Positions 6,440 to 12,510 of a stretch of DNA of 15,209 bases are shown piece after piece (positions within the stretch are counted from its first letter, which is position 1; each line of letters starts with the position of its first letter). The notes beneath the pieces are model-generated. The model had not been told where the DNA came from. It was given only the letters and a program-made list of their open reading frames with translations, and ran no database searches. The stretch comes from an uncultured Dorea sp. (GTDB lineage: Bacteria; Bacillota; Clostridia; Lachnospirales; Lachnospiraceae): NCBI GenBank assembly GCA_910579335.1, contig CAJTUQ010000031.1:11607-26815 (forward strand), given 5' to 3'. The position numbers and the translations under genes were made by a program.

Positions 6440-6844
6440 ATGTCCATTACAGCAGAAACCGCGAAAGCGCATGCGAATGACCCTGCCGTATTATGCTGCA
6501 GAGCCGAAGCAGGTATTACAATTGAACCGGCGAATCTTGAAGATCCGGCTATTTTTGATGAATTGGTAGATTCAGGGTTGTTGAATCTGGACGGATGCCT
6601 GACAATCTCTCAGGTACTTGGGGCGAAACTTACAAAGACGAGCGATTCTCTCTGTCCGTTAACGACAGATAATGTAGACGGAATTATGGAAGCGGCAGCG
6701 GAGCCGGAAGAGGAAGAGAAGGCGGCAGAGGAAACGCCAGCGGTGAGCATAAGCGCAGAAGGCGTGGTAACAACAGTCAAGAGCGGAAAAGTAGTGATTT
6801 CTATTAAAGAAGGAAAGGATATATATCTGGAGCTTCCGATATAG
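6440..6844 (+). CDS. Protein resembling the N-terminal segment of D-proline reductase PrdA
   Basis: Protein of 134 residues. Residues 1-80 look to me like the start of PrdA, the D-proline reductase proprotein: MSIT at the start, HANDPAVLCCRAEAG (11-25), ANLEDPAIFDELVDSGLL (31-48), and LTISQVLGAKLTKTSDSL (54-71). Full PrdA is about 600 residues and self-cleaves to make a pyruvoyl subunit. Nothing of that part is present. An acidic Glu/Ala linker (84-98) is followed by a short beta-rich tail (101-134). Cys19-Cys20, Cys53 and Cys72 could be redox-active, but this is inference. ATG 6440 is chosen because AGGAGGT at 6426-6432 is 7 bases away, against 1 base for ATG 6434. It is a single-gene unit with its own promoter and terminator. 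The PrdA match is from memory and the function is unknown. Confidence 0.55.
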   Translation: MSITAETAKAHANDPAVLCCRAEAGITIEPANLEDPAIFDELVDSGLLNLDGCLTISQVLGAKLTKTSDSLCPLTTDNVDGIMEAAAEPEEEEKAAEETPAVSISAEGVVTTVKSGKVVISIKEGKDIYLELPI

Positions 6845-6885
6845 AATAACTGTAAAAATCACACAGATTTAATAGTGTATAGAGA

Positions 6886-6922
6886 TAGAGAGTGACGGCA
6901 TGGGAATCGCTCTCTATTTTTT
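6886..6922 (+). terminator. Terminator after the PrdA-like gene
   Basis: TAGAGAGTGA (6886-6895) pairs with TCGCTCTCTA (6907-6916) over 10 positions including one G-U, with an 11-base loop, followed by six T at 6917-6922. It is a clear intrinsic terminator that isolates this gene from the downstream catabolic genes. Confidence 0.85.
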
Positions 6923-6984
6923 ATGTCAGTTTTTTGTGCTGGTATTTAAGGAATTATATGACAAAGAAGAAAAATTCAATCATA

Positions 6985-7013
6985 TTGACAGTGAAAATTA
7001 TTTATGCTATAAT
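6985..7013 (+). promoter_or_regulatory. Perfect consensus sigma-A promoter of the M24-fold gene
   Basis: TTGACA (6985-6990), a 17-base spacer and TATAAT (7008-7013) match the vegetative consensus exactly, with TGC just before the -10 as an extended element. Such a strong promoter is usually held down by a repressor. A palindrome at the expected start site is listed separately. Confidence 0.85.
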
Positions 7014-7014
7014 A

Positions 7015-7029
7015 CTTTCAACCTGAAAG
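7015..7029 (+). promoter_or_regulatory. Possible operator at the transcription start of the M24-fold gene
   Basis: CTTTCA-ACC-TGAAAG is a perfect 6-base inverted repeat with a 3-base centre, at the predicted start point just after the -10. A wider pair, TACTTTC (7013-7019) and GAAAGTA (7029-7035), overlaps it. The ROK repressor encoded downstream is the obvious candidate ligand, but this is inference. Confidence 0.35.
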
Positions 7030-7059
7030 AAAGTAAGTTTAAAAAGGAGGCGATAAAAA

Positions 7060-8235
7060 ATGTTTTCTATCACAAAGGAGGAGTATATGCTCCGGACCTC
7101 TCGGATTCAAGAGAAAATGGCCGAAAATGATATGGATGCCGTAATTTGCTATGGGGACAGCGGTTCTTATGATAATCTGCGTTATCTGACTACATATTGG
7201 CCGATTTTTGAAGTTGGAGGAGTACTCATCGGGCGAAAAGGCGCCCCGCTCGTTTTAATCGGAGGGGAGTCTCCGGATTTTGGAGCTATGACGCCTTTTG
7301 GCATGGACAGTGTCCGAGTATGCCATGATTTTGGCCATGCATGCGATGATGAACTATTTTGGACAGGAGTCAGATATTTTTCGTTAAGAGAGCTTTTTGA
7401 TGAAGTAACGGACGGAAAGGGGGTCAGGCGTTTGGGAATCGGCGACCCGTCGACAATCCCTCATAAGTTATATAAAAGCGTAGAGCAGGCGTGTCTTCCG
7501 GGGGCGGAGATTATTGATTTTGAAAATGTTTTAATCGATTTACGCATGCAGAGGTCTCAAAATGAACTGGCTCTGATTCGAAAAGGATGTGAAATTTCTG
7601 AAAAAGCTTTTGATACGGTTCTTGGAATTGTAACGCCGGAACATACGGAACTGGAAATGGAAGGACTTTTAAATGCGCAATTGTATAAAGACGGGGCTGA
7701 AGGGCCGGGATTCCCGACCGCCTGCTTTTCGGGCAGACACAGCAGGTGCGGCATTGGAAGAAATACACATAATCCTTTAGGAAAGAATACGATTATCAAC
7801 GTGGGACTTGGATGCCATTATGGAGGATATGCGTCTTCCTACGGACGTCCGTTTATGTTTGGCAGGATGCCGCAGAAAATGAAAGACCAAATGAAATTTT
7901 TGCTGGATTTACATGAACGGCTTATTTGTGACTGGGTAAGGCCGGGACTTACGACAGGAGAGATTTACGATAAATATTGTAAGGAATTTCAGAAAAATGG
8001 TTATGGGATTCCTCCGGCATGCGCATCTCATGGGATTGGCGTATTTGAAGGAGATCTCCCTTCATTCAGCTTAAATAACCCGACGGTCATACTGCCTGGC
8101 ATGGCTGTTGCGGGAGATCATTTTTTCCGTTTAGATGACGGTGAATACGGCTTTCGATTTGAAGACTGTTATGCGGTAACGGAGACGGGAACAGACTTGT
8201 TTACAAGAAGCCACTGGGAATGTATCGAGTTGTAA
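7060..8235 (+). CDS. M24-fold (creatinase/Xaa-Pro aminopeptidase-like) protein with a degraded metal site
   Basis: Cytosolic protein of 391 residues with the two-domain pita-bread layout: an N-terminal creatinase-type domain (about 10-160) and a C-terminal M24 domain (165-385). Of the five usual metal ligands, the Asp pair is replaced (INVGLG with N248, and GYASSYGRPF with S260), the His is kept (SHGIG, H324), the first Glu is Asp354, and the last Glu is kept (FRFED, E369). H237 in RNTHNPLG lies where creatinase has its catalytic His. A metal-independent hydrolase or lyase of the creatinase kind is therefore more likely than a true aminopeptidase. The substrate is not recognisable. AAAGGAGG at 7042-7049 precedes the ATG. 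A consensus promoter drives it, and the ROK gene begins about 100 bases downstream from a separate promoter. Confidence 0.8.
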   Translation: MFSITKEEYMLRTSRIQEKMAENDMDAVICYGDSGSYDNLRYLTTYWPIFEVGGVLIGRKGAPLVLIGGESPDFGAMTPFGMDSVRVCHDFGHACDDELFWTGVRYFSLRELFDEVTDGKGVRRLGIGDPSTIPHKLYKSVEQACLPGAEIIDFENVLIDLRMQRSQNELALIRKGCEISEKAFDTVLGIVTPEHTELEMEGLLNAQLYKDGAEGPGFPTACFSGRHSRCGIGRNTHNPLGKNTIINVGLGCHYGGYASSYGRPFMFGRMPQKMKDQMKFLLDLHERLICDWVRPGLTTGEIYDKYCKEFQKNGYGIPPACASHGIGVFEGDLPSFSLNNPTVILPGMAVAGDHFFRLDDGEYGFRFEDCYAVTETGTDLFTRSHWECIEL

Positions 8236-8264
8236 TCTGTTTTATCCGCCTTATCTGATGCCTA

Positions 8265-8293
8265 TTGGATTTAAAACTTCAAAATGGTATAAT
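8265..8293 (+). promoter_or_regulatory. Promoter of the ROK/transporter/kinase operon
   Basis: TTGGAT (8265-8270), 17 bases, and TATAAT (8288-8293) preceded by TGG (extended -10) form a strong sigma-A promoter 41 bases before the ROK start. The TTG that opens the longest ROK reading frame is this -35 box, so that start cannot be used on this transcript. Confidence 0.75.
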
Positions 8294-8298
8294 TTTGA
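8279..8298 (+). promoter_or_regulatory. Possible autoregulatory operator over the -10 box
   Basis: TCAAAAT (8279-8285), six bases, and ATTTTGA (8292-8298) form a perfect 7-base inverted repeat centred on the -10 element. A smaller palindrome, ATTTT-GAT-AAAAT (8292-8304), overlaps its right half. A protein bound here would block transcription. The adjacent ROK repressor is the natural candidate. Confidence 0.4.
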
Positions 8299-8333
8299 TA
8301 AAATCTATAGAAAACAGTAAAGGAATTTTAATT

Positions 8334-9554
8334 ATGGGTATAACAAATACTAGAGGCGGGGATCTTAATCAGTTAAGTGCGGCAAATCGCATCTGCATAT
8401 TAAACTTAATTCGTGACAGCCGCAGTATTTCCAGAACCAGGATATCGGAAATTACTAATTTAAGCCTGTCTACAGTGTCAAGAAATGTCAAACAGCTTTT
8501 AAAGGAAGGGTTTTTGCTGGAATGCGGGCAGGGAGATTCCTGCGGCGGGCGGAAGCCGATTAATGTAGAGCCAAACCCGAAAGCGGGTTACGTAATAGGC
8601 ATAGATTTCGGCTCCAGGAGCATACAGGGAGTGGGACTTGATTTTTGCGGAAATATAGCTTGTGAAGTCAGGCGCCAGATTACCGGCCAGGAATATATGG
8701 AAGGGCTTTTTCGAACTCTTGACCGCTGCATTGAACTTATAAGAGAGAACTGCAATACGGATGCGCCTAAAATTTTCGGGATTGCTGTCGGCGTACGGGG
8801 CGTTATTGACATGCAGGCCGCGGCGATTGTTTCCTGTAAGAGCATGGGACTTAAGAATGTACCTTTGGCGGATATTATAAGACGGCGGTATCAAGTTCCG
8901 GTCTACATAGATTTAAATACGCGTTATGCGGTATTTGCAGAGTGGAAAATGACTTTTCAGGAAAATATAGATAATATGGCGTATGTTTCCATATCACATG
9001 GGCTGAGTGCCGGCATTATTTTAAATCGGACGATTATAACAGGAACAACTGCCTCGGCAGGGGAAATCGGTGAATTTCTGATTTCTGCCGATAAAAACGG
9101 AGGCAGGTGGAGAACCCTGGAATCTGTCTGCGGGGGGCAGGCGCTGTTACGTATGATGCAGGAACAATGGAATGACACGGAAAATGTATATCTAAAAAGC
9201 AGGGTTTCTGACAAAAAAGATATTACTGTTGAGGAAATTGTTGCGGCTGTTAAAAAGGGAGATGCTTTTGCACGCAAAATAGCGTCCAGGATAGGTACTC
9301 CTTTAGGCGTTGGTATTGTCAATCTGATTAACGATATTGATCCGGGCGTTATTATCCTCGGCGGAATGTGTGCGGAGTTGGAAGATGTTCTAATGCAGCC
9401 GGTAAAAGAAGTTGTGAAAGAATATCTCCCGGAATTTATCCATGAGAAAATCCGGATTGAGTTCAGCAGGCTGAAAAATGACGCAACAGCTATGGGAGCG
9501 GCCTTGATGGTTTTCCGTAAAGTATTTGCAGAGCCCTTAACCTCTGAAATATAA
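8334..9554 (+). CDS. ROK-family transcriptional repressor (NagC/XylR type)
   Basis: Regulator of 406 residues. Residues 10-65 are a winged helix-turn-helix (RTRISEITNLSLSTVSRNV). The ROK actin-like domain follows, with VIGIDFGSRSIQGVG (87-100). The position that is a catalytic Asp in ROK sugar kinases is Asn within DLNTRYAV, and the zinc signature CxCGxxGCxE is missing, replaced by a GGRWRTLESVCGG segment. It is therefore a regulator without kinase activity and probably without the structural zinc. The late domain includes LGVGIVNLINDIDPGVIILGG. ATG 8334 is chosen because AAAGGA lies 9 bases upstream and the alternative TTG at 8265 is part of the promoter. ROK ligands are usually sugars or sugar derivatives. 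It is first in a probable operon with the transporter and kinase and likely controls it and itself. Confidence 0.88.
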   Translation: MGITNTRGGDLNQLSAANRICILNLIRDSRSISRTRISEITNLSLSTVSRNVKQLLKEGFLLECGQGDSCGGRKPINVEPNPKAGYVIGIDFGSRSIQGVGLDFCGNIACEVRRQITGQEYMEGLFRTLDRCIELIRENCNTDAPKIFGIAVGVRGVIDMQAAAIVSCKSMGLKNVPLADIIRRRYQVPVYIDLNTRYAVFAEWKMTFQENIDNMAYVSISHGLSAGIILNRTIITGTTASAGEIGEFLISADKNGGRWRTLESVCGGQALLRMMQEQWNDTENVYLKSRVSDKKDITVEEIVAAVKKGDAFARKIASRIGTPLGVGIVNLINDIDPGVIILGGMCAELEDVLMQPVKEVVKEYLPEFIHEKIRIEFSRLKNDATAMGAALMVFRKVFAEPLTSEI

Positions 9555-9579
9555 AAATTAACGTTTAAGGAGAATGAAT

Positions 9580-10380
9580 ATGAAAAAACGAAGAGTAGGA
9601 ATGATAATGTGCTGCGTACTTTTTTTAACAGCATTGGTATGCGCAGGATGCGGCAAATCCGCTTCTAAGGATAAATTGACCGAAATTAAAGAAAAAGGGG
9701 TTTTGACGGTCGGTACGTCTGCGGATAACGAGCCTTGGGAATACATTGATGAAAACGATAATTTTGCCGGATATGATATTGAATTGATTACAGAAATTGC
9801 GGAGCGTATGGGCGTTAAGGCCGAAATTACGGATATGAGTTTTGATGCCTTGATAGCTGCCGTGCAAAACGGAAAAGTAGATGTTGCGATTGCATCGATT
9901 GGCGCTTCAGAGGAAAGAAAACAGGCGGTTGATTTTACGAAGACTTATCATAAGGAGATGAATAATGTATACGTAGTACGGAAAGATTCCGGCATTCAGT
10001 TTACTGACAAGGATGAAATCACAGGCTATAAAGTCGGCATGCAGAGTGGCTCGCTTCCCGACAATTATATTACTTCCCTGATAGAGGAGGGAAAGATGGA
10101 TGAAAAAAATGTTTCCCGTTATGAGAGCGACGAGGCCGTCATTTTGGATTTGGCAGCAGGGAGAATTGAAGTAGCGGCAGGTGATATTACAACAGTGGAA
10201 AAATTTCTTGAACAATATGATATTGAAGTGGCGCTTCGAATGGCCTTTTACGACCTGGGGGAAAATATTGCCGTTCAGAAAAACGAGGATGAACTGACAA
10301 AAGAGTTGGATAACATCATTGATGAGATGTACGAAGACGGTTATTTGGAAAAATTAGGAGAAAAGTGGGGAATCGAATAA
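9580..10380 (+). CDS. Amino-acid ABC transporter substrate-binding lipoprotein (family 3)
   Basis: Extracellular lipid-anchored receptor of 266 residues. A basic start (MKKRR) and a hydrophobic core lead to the lipobox region ALVCAGCGKS, where the second Cys would be lipidated. The -3 residue is Cys rather than the usual Leu or Val. The mature part is a family 3 binding protein: GVLTVGTSADNEPWEYID, then FAGYDIELITEIAERMG, FDALIAAVQNGKVDVAIASI and the CxxDFTKTY-like VDFTKTYH. These bind polar amino acids or opine-like compounds. AAGGAG at 9567-9572 is 7 bases from ATG 9580 and only 1 base from ATG 9574, which decides the start. It follows the ROK gene by 25 bases and its end meets the first permease gene. 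Confidence 0.92.
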   Translation: MKKRRVGMIMCCVLFLTALVCAGCGKSASKDKLTEIKEKGVLTVGTSADNEPWEYIDENDNFAGYDIELITEIAERMGVKAEITDMSFDALIAAVQNGKVDVAIASIGASEERKQAVDFTKTYHKEMNNVYVVRKDSGIQFTDKDEITGYKVGMQSGSLPDNYITSLIEEGKMDEKNVSRYESDEAVILDLAAGRIEVAAGDITTVEKFLEQYDIEVALRMAFYDLGENIAVQKNEDELTKELDNIIDEMYEDGYLEKLGEKWGIE

Positions 10381-10382
10381 TT

Positions 10383-11039
10383 ATGAGCATAACCAGGTTT
10401 TTCACCTATCTGATGCCGTATTTGGCTTCGGGAATGCTGGTTACAATAGAGGTATCGGCAATCGCAATCCTGTCTGGTGCGGTTGCCGGGGTGCTTCTGG
10501 CCATTCCGCGCGTTTATGGCAGTCGGATTGTAAGAAATATATTGATGGTTTTCGGGATTTTTTTCAAATCCATTCCGAATATAGTGTTACTGCTGATTTT
10601 ATATTTTATTATTGCCGGAGCGATTGATATGTCGCCTTTCGGAGCGGGAACCTTTTCGCTGGCAATTATAAGCGCATTTTATCAGTTGGAGATTTTCCGC
10701 GGGGCATTACAGTCGATTGACGACGGGCAGATGCTGGCTGCACGGGCTATGGGTATTTCAAAAAAGCGGGCAATCCTGAAAATTATGCTTCCTCAGGCAA
10801 TCCGCCGGTCGCTTCCGGCATGGGCAAATGAAATGTCAATTGTTGTGAAAAGCTCATCGCTTGTGTACGTACTGGGAGTCCCTGAGATGCACCGTCTTGC
10901 CGAATATGAAAATGCAAGAATACATGAGCCGTTTATTATTTATATAGCAGTTGCTCTTATGTATTTTATACTGGTATCAGCTATTAACGTGTTAATCTCA
11001 TATTTTGAAAAGAGACTTCAGATACCCGGCCTCTCATAG
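10383..11039 (+). CDS. Amino-acid ABC transporter permease (HisM/GlnP type), first
   Basis: Integral membrane permease of 218 residues with about five hydrophobic segments. The EAA loop that contacts the ATPase is clear: GQMLAARAMGISKKRAILKI followed by MLPQAIRRSLPAWANE. The C-terminal RLQIPGL is typical of this family. The start is ambiguous. ATG 10383 lies 2 bases after the binding-protein stop, but its upstream GGGG is rather distant. GTG 10365 would overlap that gene by 16 bases and has AGGAG only about 4 bases upstream. ATG is preferred and translation coupling is likely. A second, related permease is encoded two genes later, so the channel is probably a heterodimer. Confidence 0.9.
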   Translation: MSITRFFTYLMPYLASGMLVTIEVSAIAILSGAVAGVLLAIPRVYGSRIVRNILMVFGIFFKSIPNIVLLLILYFIIAGAIDMSPFGAGTFSLAIISAFYQLEIFRGALQSIDDGQMLAARAMGISKKRAILKIMLPQAIRRSLPAWANEMSIVVKSSSLVYVLGVPEMHRLAEYENARIHEPFIIYIAVALMYFILVSAINVLISYFEKRLQIPGLS

Positions 11040-11051
11040 GAGACATGAATA

Positions 11052-11786
11052 ATGAATAATGAAATTATAAAATTGACAAATATATACAAAAGCTATGGAA
11101 AAACAGCGGTATTAAATGGAATCAATCTCTCTGTCAATCATTCGGAAGTGGTAGTGCTGCTTGGTCCCAGCGGTACAGGAAAAAGTACTTTACTGCGCTG
11201 CATTAATTTATTGACGGTGCCTGACAAAGGGAGCGTGTGGGTGAACGGCACGGAGCTGACGGCACGGAAGGCGGACATCAATGCCGCCAGACAGCATATT
11301 GGGATGGTATTTCAGGAGTTTAACCTGTTTCATCATTTGCGTGTTGTCGATAATGTTGCGATTGGCCAGATTGAGGTCTTAGGGAAGAGCAGAAAAGAAG
11401 CGCTTGAGCGTGCAAAGGCGGAACTTGCCAAAGTGGGCCTTGCAGACAAAGCCGATTTGTATCCGGGACAGCTGTCCGGCGGACAAAAACAGAGAGCAGC
11501 GATTGCCAGGGCACTGGCAATGGATCCGGATATCATGCTGTTTGACGAGCCTACCTCGGCGCTGGATCCGGAATTAATCGGCGAAGTGCTTAGTGTTATG
11601 AAACAATTGGCGAATGAAAAAATGACAATGGTTATTGTAACGCATGAAATGCATTTTGCCCGTGAAGTGGCCGACCGTATCGTATTTTTAGAGGGAGGCT
11701 GTGTCGTAGAAGAATCTGCACCGGAGAAATTCTTTACGGCTCCACAGACAGACAGGGCAAAAAAATTTATAAATATTTTTTCTTAG
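11052..11786 (+). CDS. Amino-acid ABC transporter ATP-binding protein (GlnQ type)
   Basis: ATPase of 244 residues powering the importer from the cytoplasmic face. Walker A is GPSGTGKST (38-46), the Q-loop is VFQEF (Q88), the signature is LSGGQKQR (141-148), Walker B is IMLFDEPTSALD (161-172) and the switch histidine is H198 in VTHEMH. These match the polar amino-acid (GlnQ/HisP) subfamily. It lies 12 bases after the first permease, with AGGAGA at the junction, and 27 bases before the second permease. Confidence 0.95.
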   Translation: MNNEIIKLTNIYKSYGKTAVLNGINLSVNHSEVVVLLGPSGTGKSTLLRCINLLTVPDKGSVWVNGTELTARKADINAARQHIGMVFQEFNLFHHLRVVDNVAIGQIEVLGKSRKEALERAKAELAKVGLADKADLYPGQLSGGQKQRAAIARALAMDPDIMLFDEPTSALDPELIGEVLSVMKQLANEKMTMVIVTHEMHFAREVADRIVFLEGGCVVEESAPEKFFTAPQTDRAKKFINIFS

Positions 11787-11813
11787 ACGAATAAAAAAGG
11801 AAGGGAACCTTGA

Positions 11814-12494
11814 ATGATGAACGCTTATTTTATGTTTTTTTCGAAAGCTGTACCAGCGATGATAAAAGGCTCTGCCCTTACTATAGAAATTGCTGTTGTT
11901 TCGCTTATGATCGGTTTGCTCGGCGGCATGCCGCTCGCTTTCCTTCAAGTCTATGGGAACAGATTTTTTCGTATGCTTTGTACTGTTTTTGCTAAGCTCT
12001 TTAGAGGAACTCCGCTTCTTGTGCAGCTGTTTTTAGTTTATTTTGGACTGCCTCAGTTTGGGATTGCGTTGAGCCCGATGTATGCGGCGTTTTTAACATT
12101 GGGCGTAAATAGTGCCGCATACCAGATGGAGTATATCCGGGGCGCGGTTATATCAGTGGGGGAAGGACAGATGATGACTGCCCGCGCTATGGGGATGTCC
12201 AAGGTAAAGGCGATCCGTGTTATCATTCTTCCTCAGGTGCTTAGGCTTATGCTGCCTTCCTGGGCTAATGAAGCGGTGTACATGATAAAAAACACGGCTA
12301 TTGTGTATTTAATCGCAGTACCGGAACTAATGGCACAGACAAAAATCCTTATCAGCAGATTCTATAATCCGATAGAGGCGTATCTTACAGTGGCGGTCTT
12401 CTATTTTGTTATTGTCGGTATTATCACACTGGCTTTTACAGTTATAGAAAATAAGGTGAGAATACCCGGATTGGAAATGGAAGACGTCCGATAA
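11814..12494 (+). CDS. Amino-acid ABC transporter permease (HisQ/GlnP type), second
   Basis: Membrane permease of 226 residues, about five segments, with LFRGTPLLVQLFLVYFGLP (64-82), a well-known segment of this family, and the EAA loop GQMMTARAMGMSKVKAIRVI followed by LPQVLRLMLPSWANE. It ends with VRIPGLEM. It keeps the canonical RGTPLLVQ block, whereas the first permease has KSIPNIVLLL there, so the pair has diverged. AAGGAAGGGA at 11797-11806 is 7 bases from the ATG. ATG 11817 is an equal alternative start. The kinase gene follows after 16 bases. Confidence 0.92.
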   Translation: MMNAYFMFFSKAVPAMIKGSALTIEIAVVSLMIGLLGGMPLAFLQVYGNRFFRMLCTVFAKLFRGTPLLVQLFLVYFGLPQFGIALSPMYAAFLTLGVNSAAYQMEYIRGAVISVGEGQMMTARAMGMSKVKAIRVIILPQVLRLMLPSWANEAVYMIKNTAIVYLIAVPELMAQTKILISRFYNPIEAYLTVAVFYFVIVGIITLAFTVIENKVRIPGLEMEDVR

Positions 12495-12510
12495 AGAGGA
12501 ATATGAAGTT

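Noticed and set aside
6900..7130. Reading frame of 76 codons on the plus strand starting within the terminator after the PrdA-like gene.
   Set aside because: It begins in the terminator loop, covers the consensus promoter, overlaps the M24 gene in another frame and has no ribosome site.
8957..9634. Minus-strand reading frame of 225 codons.
   Set aside because: It is antisense to the ROK gene and the binding-protein start, with a Ser/Ile-rich composition typical of a shadow frame.
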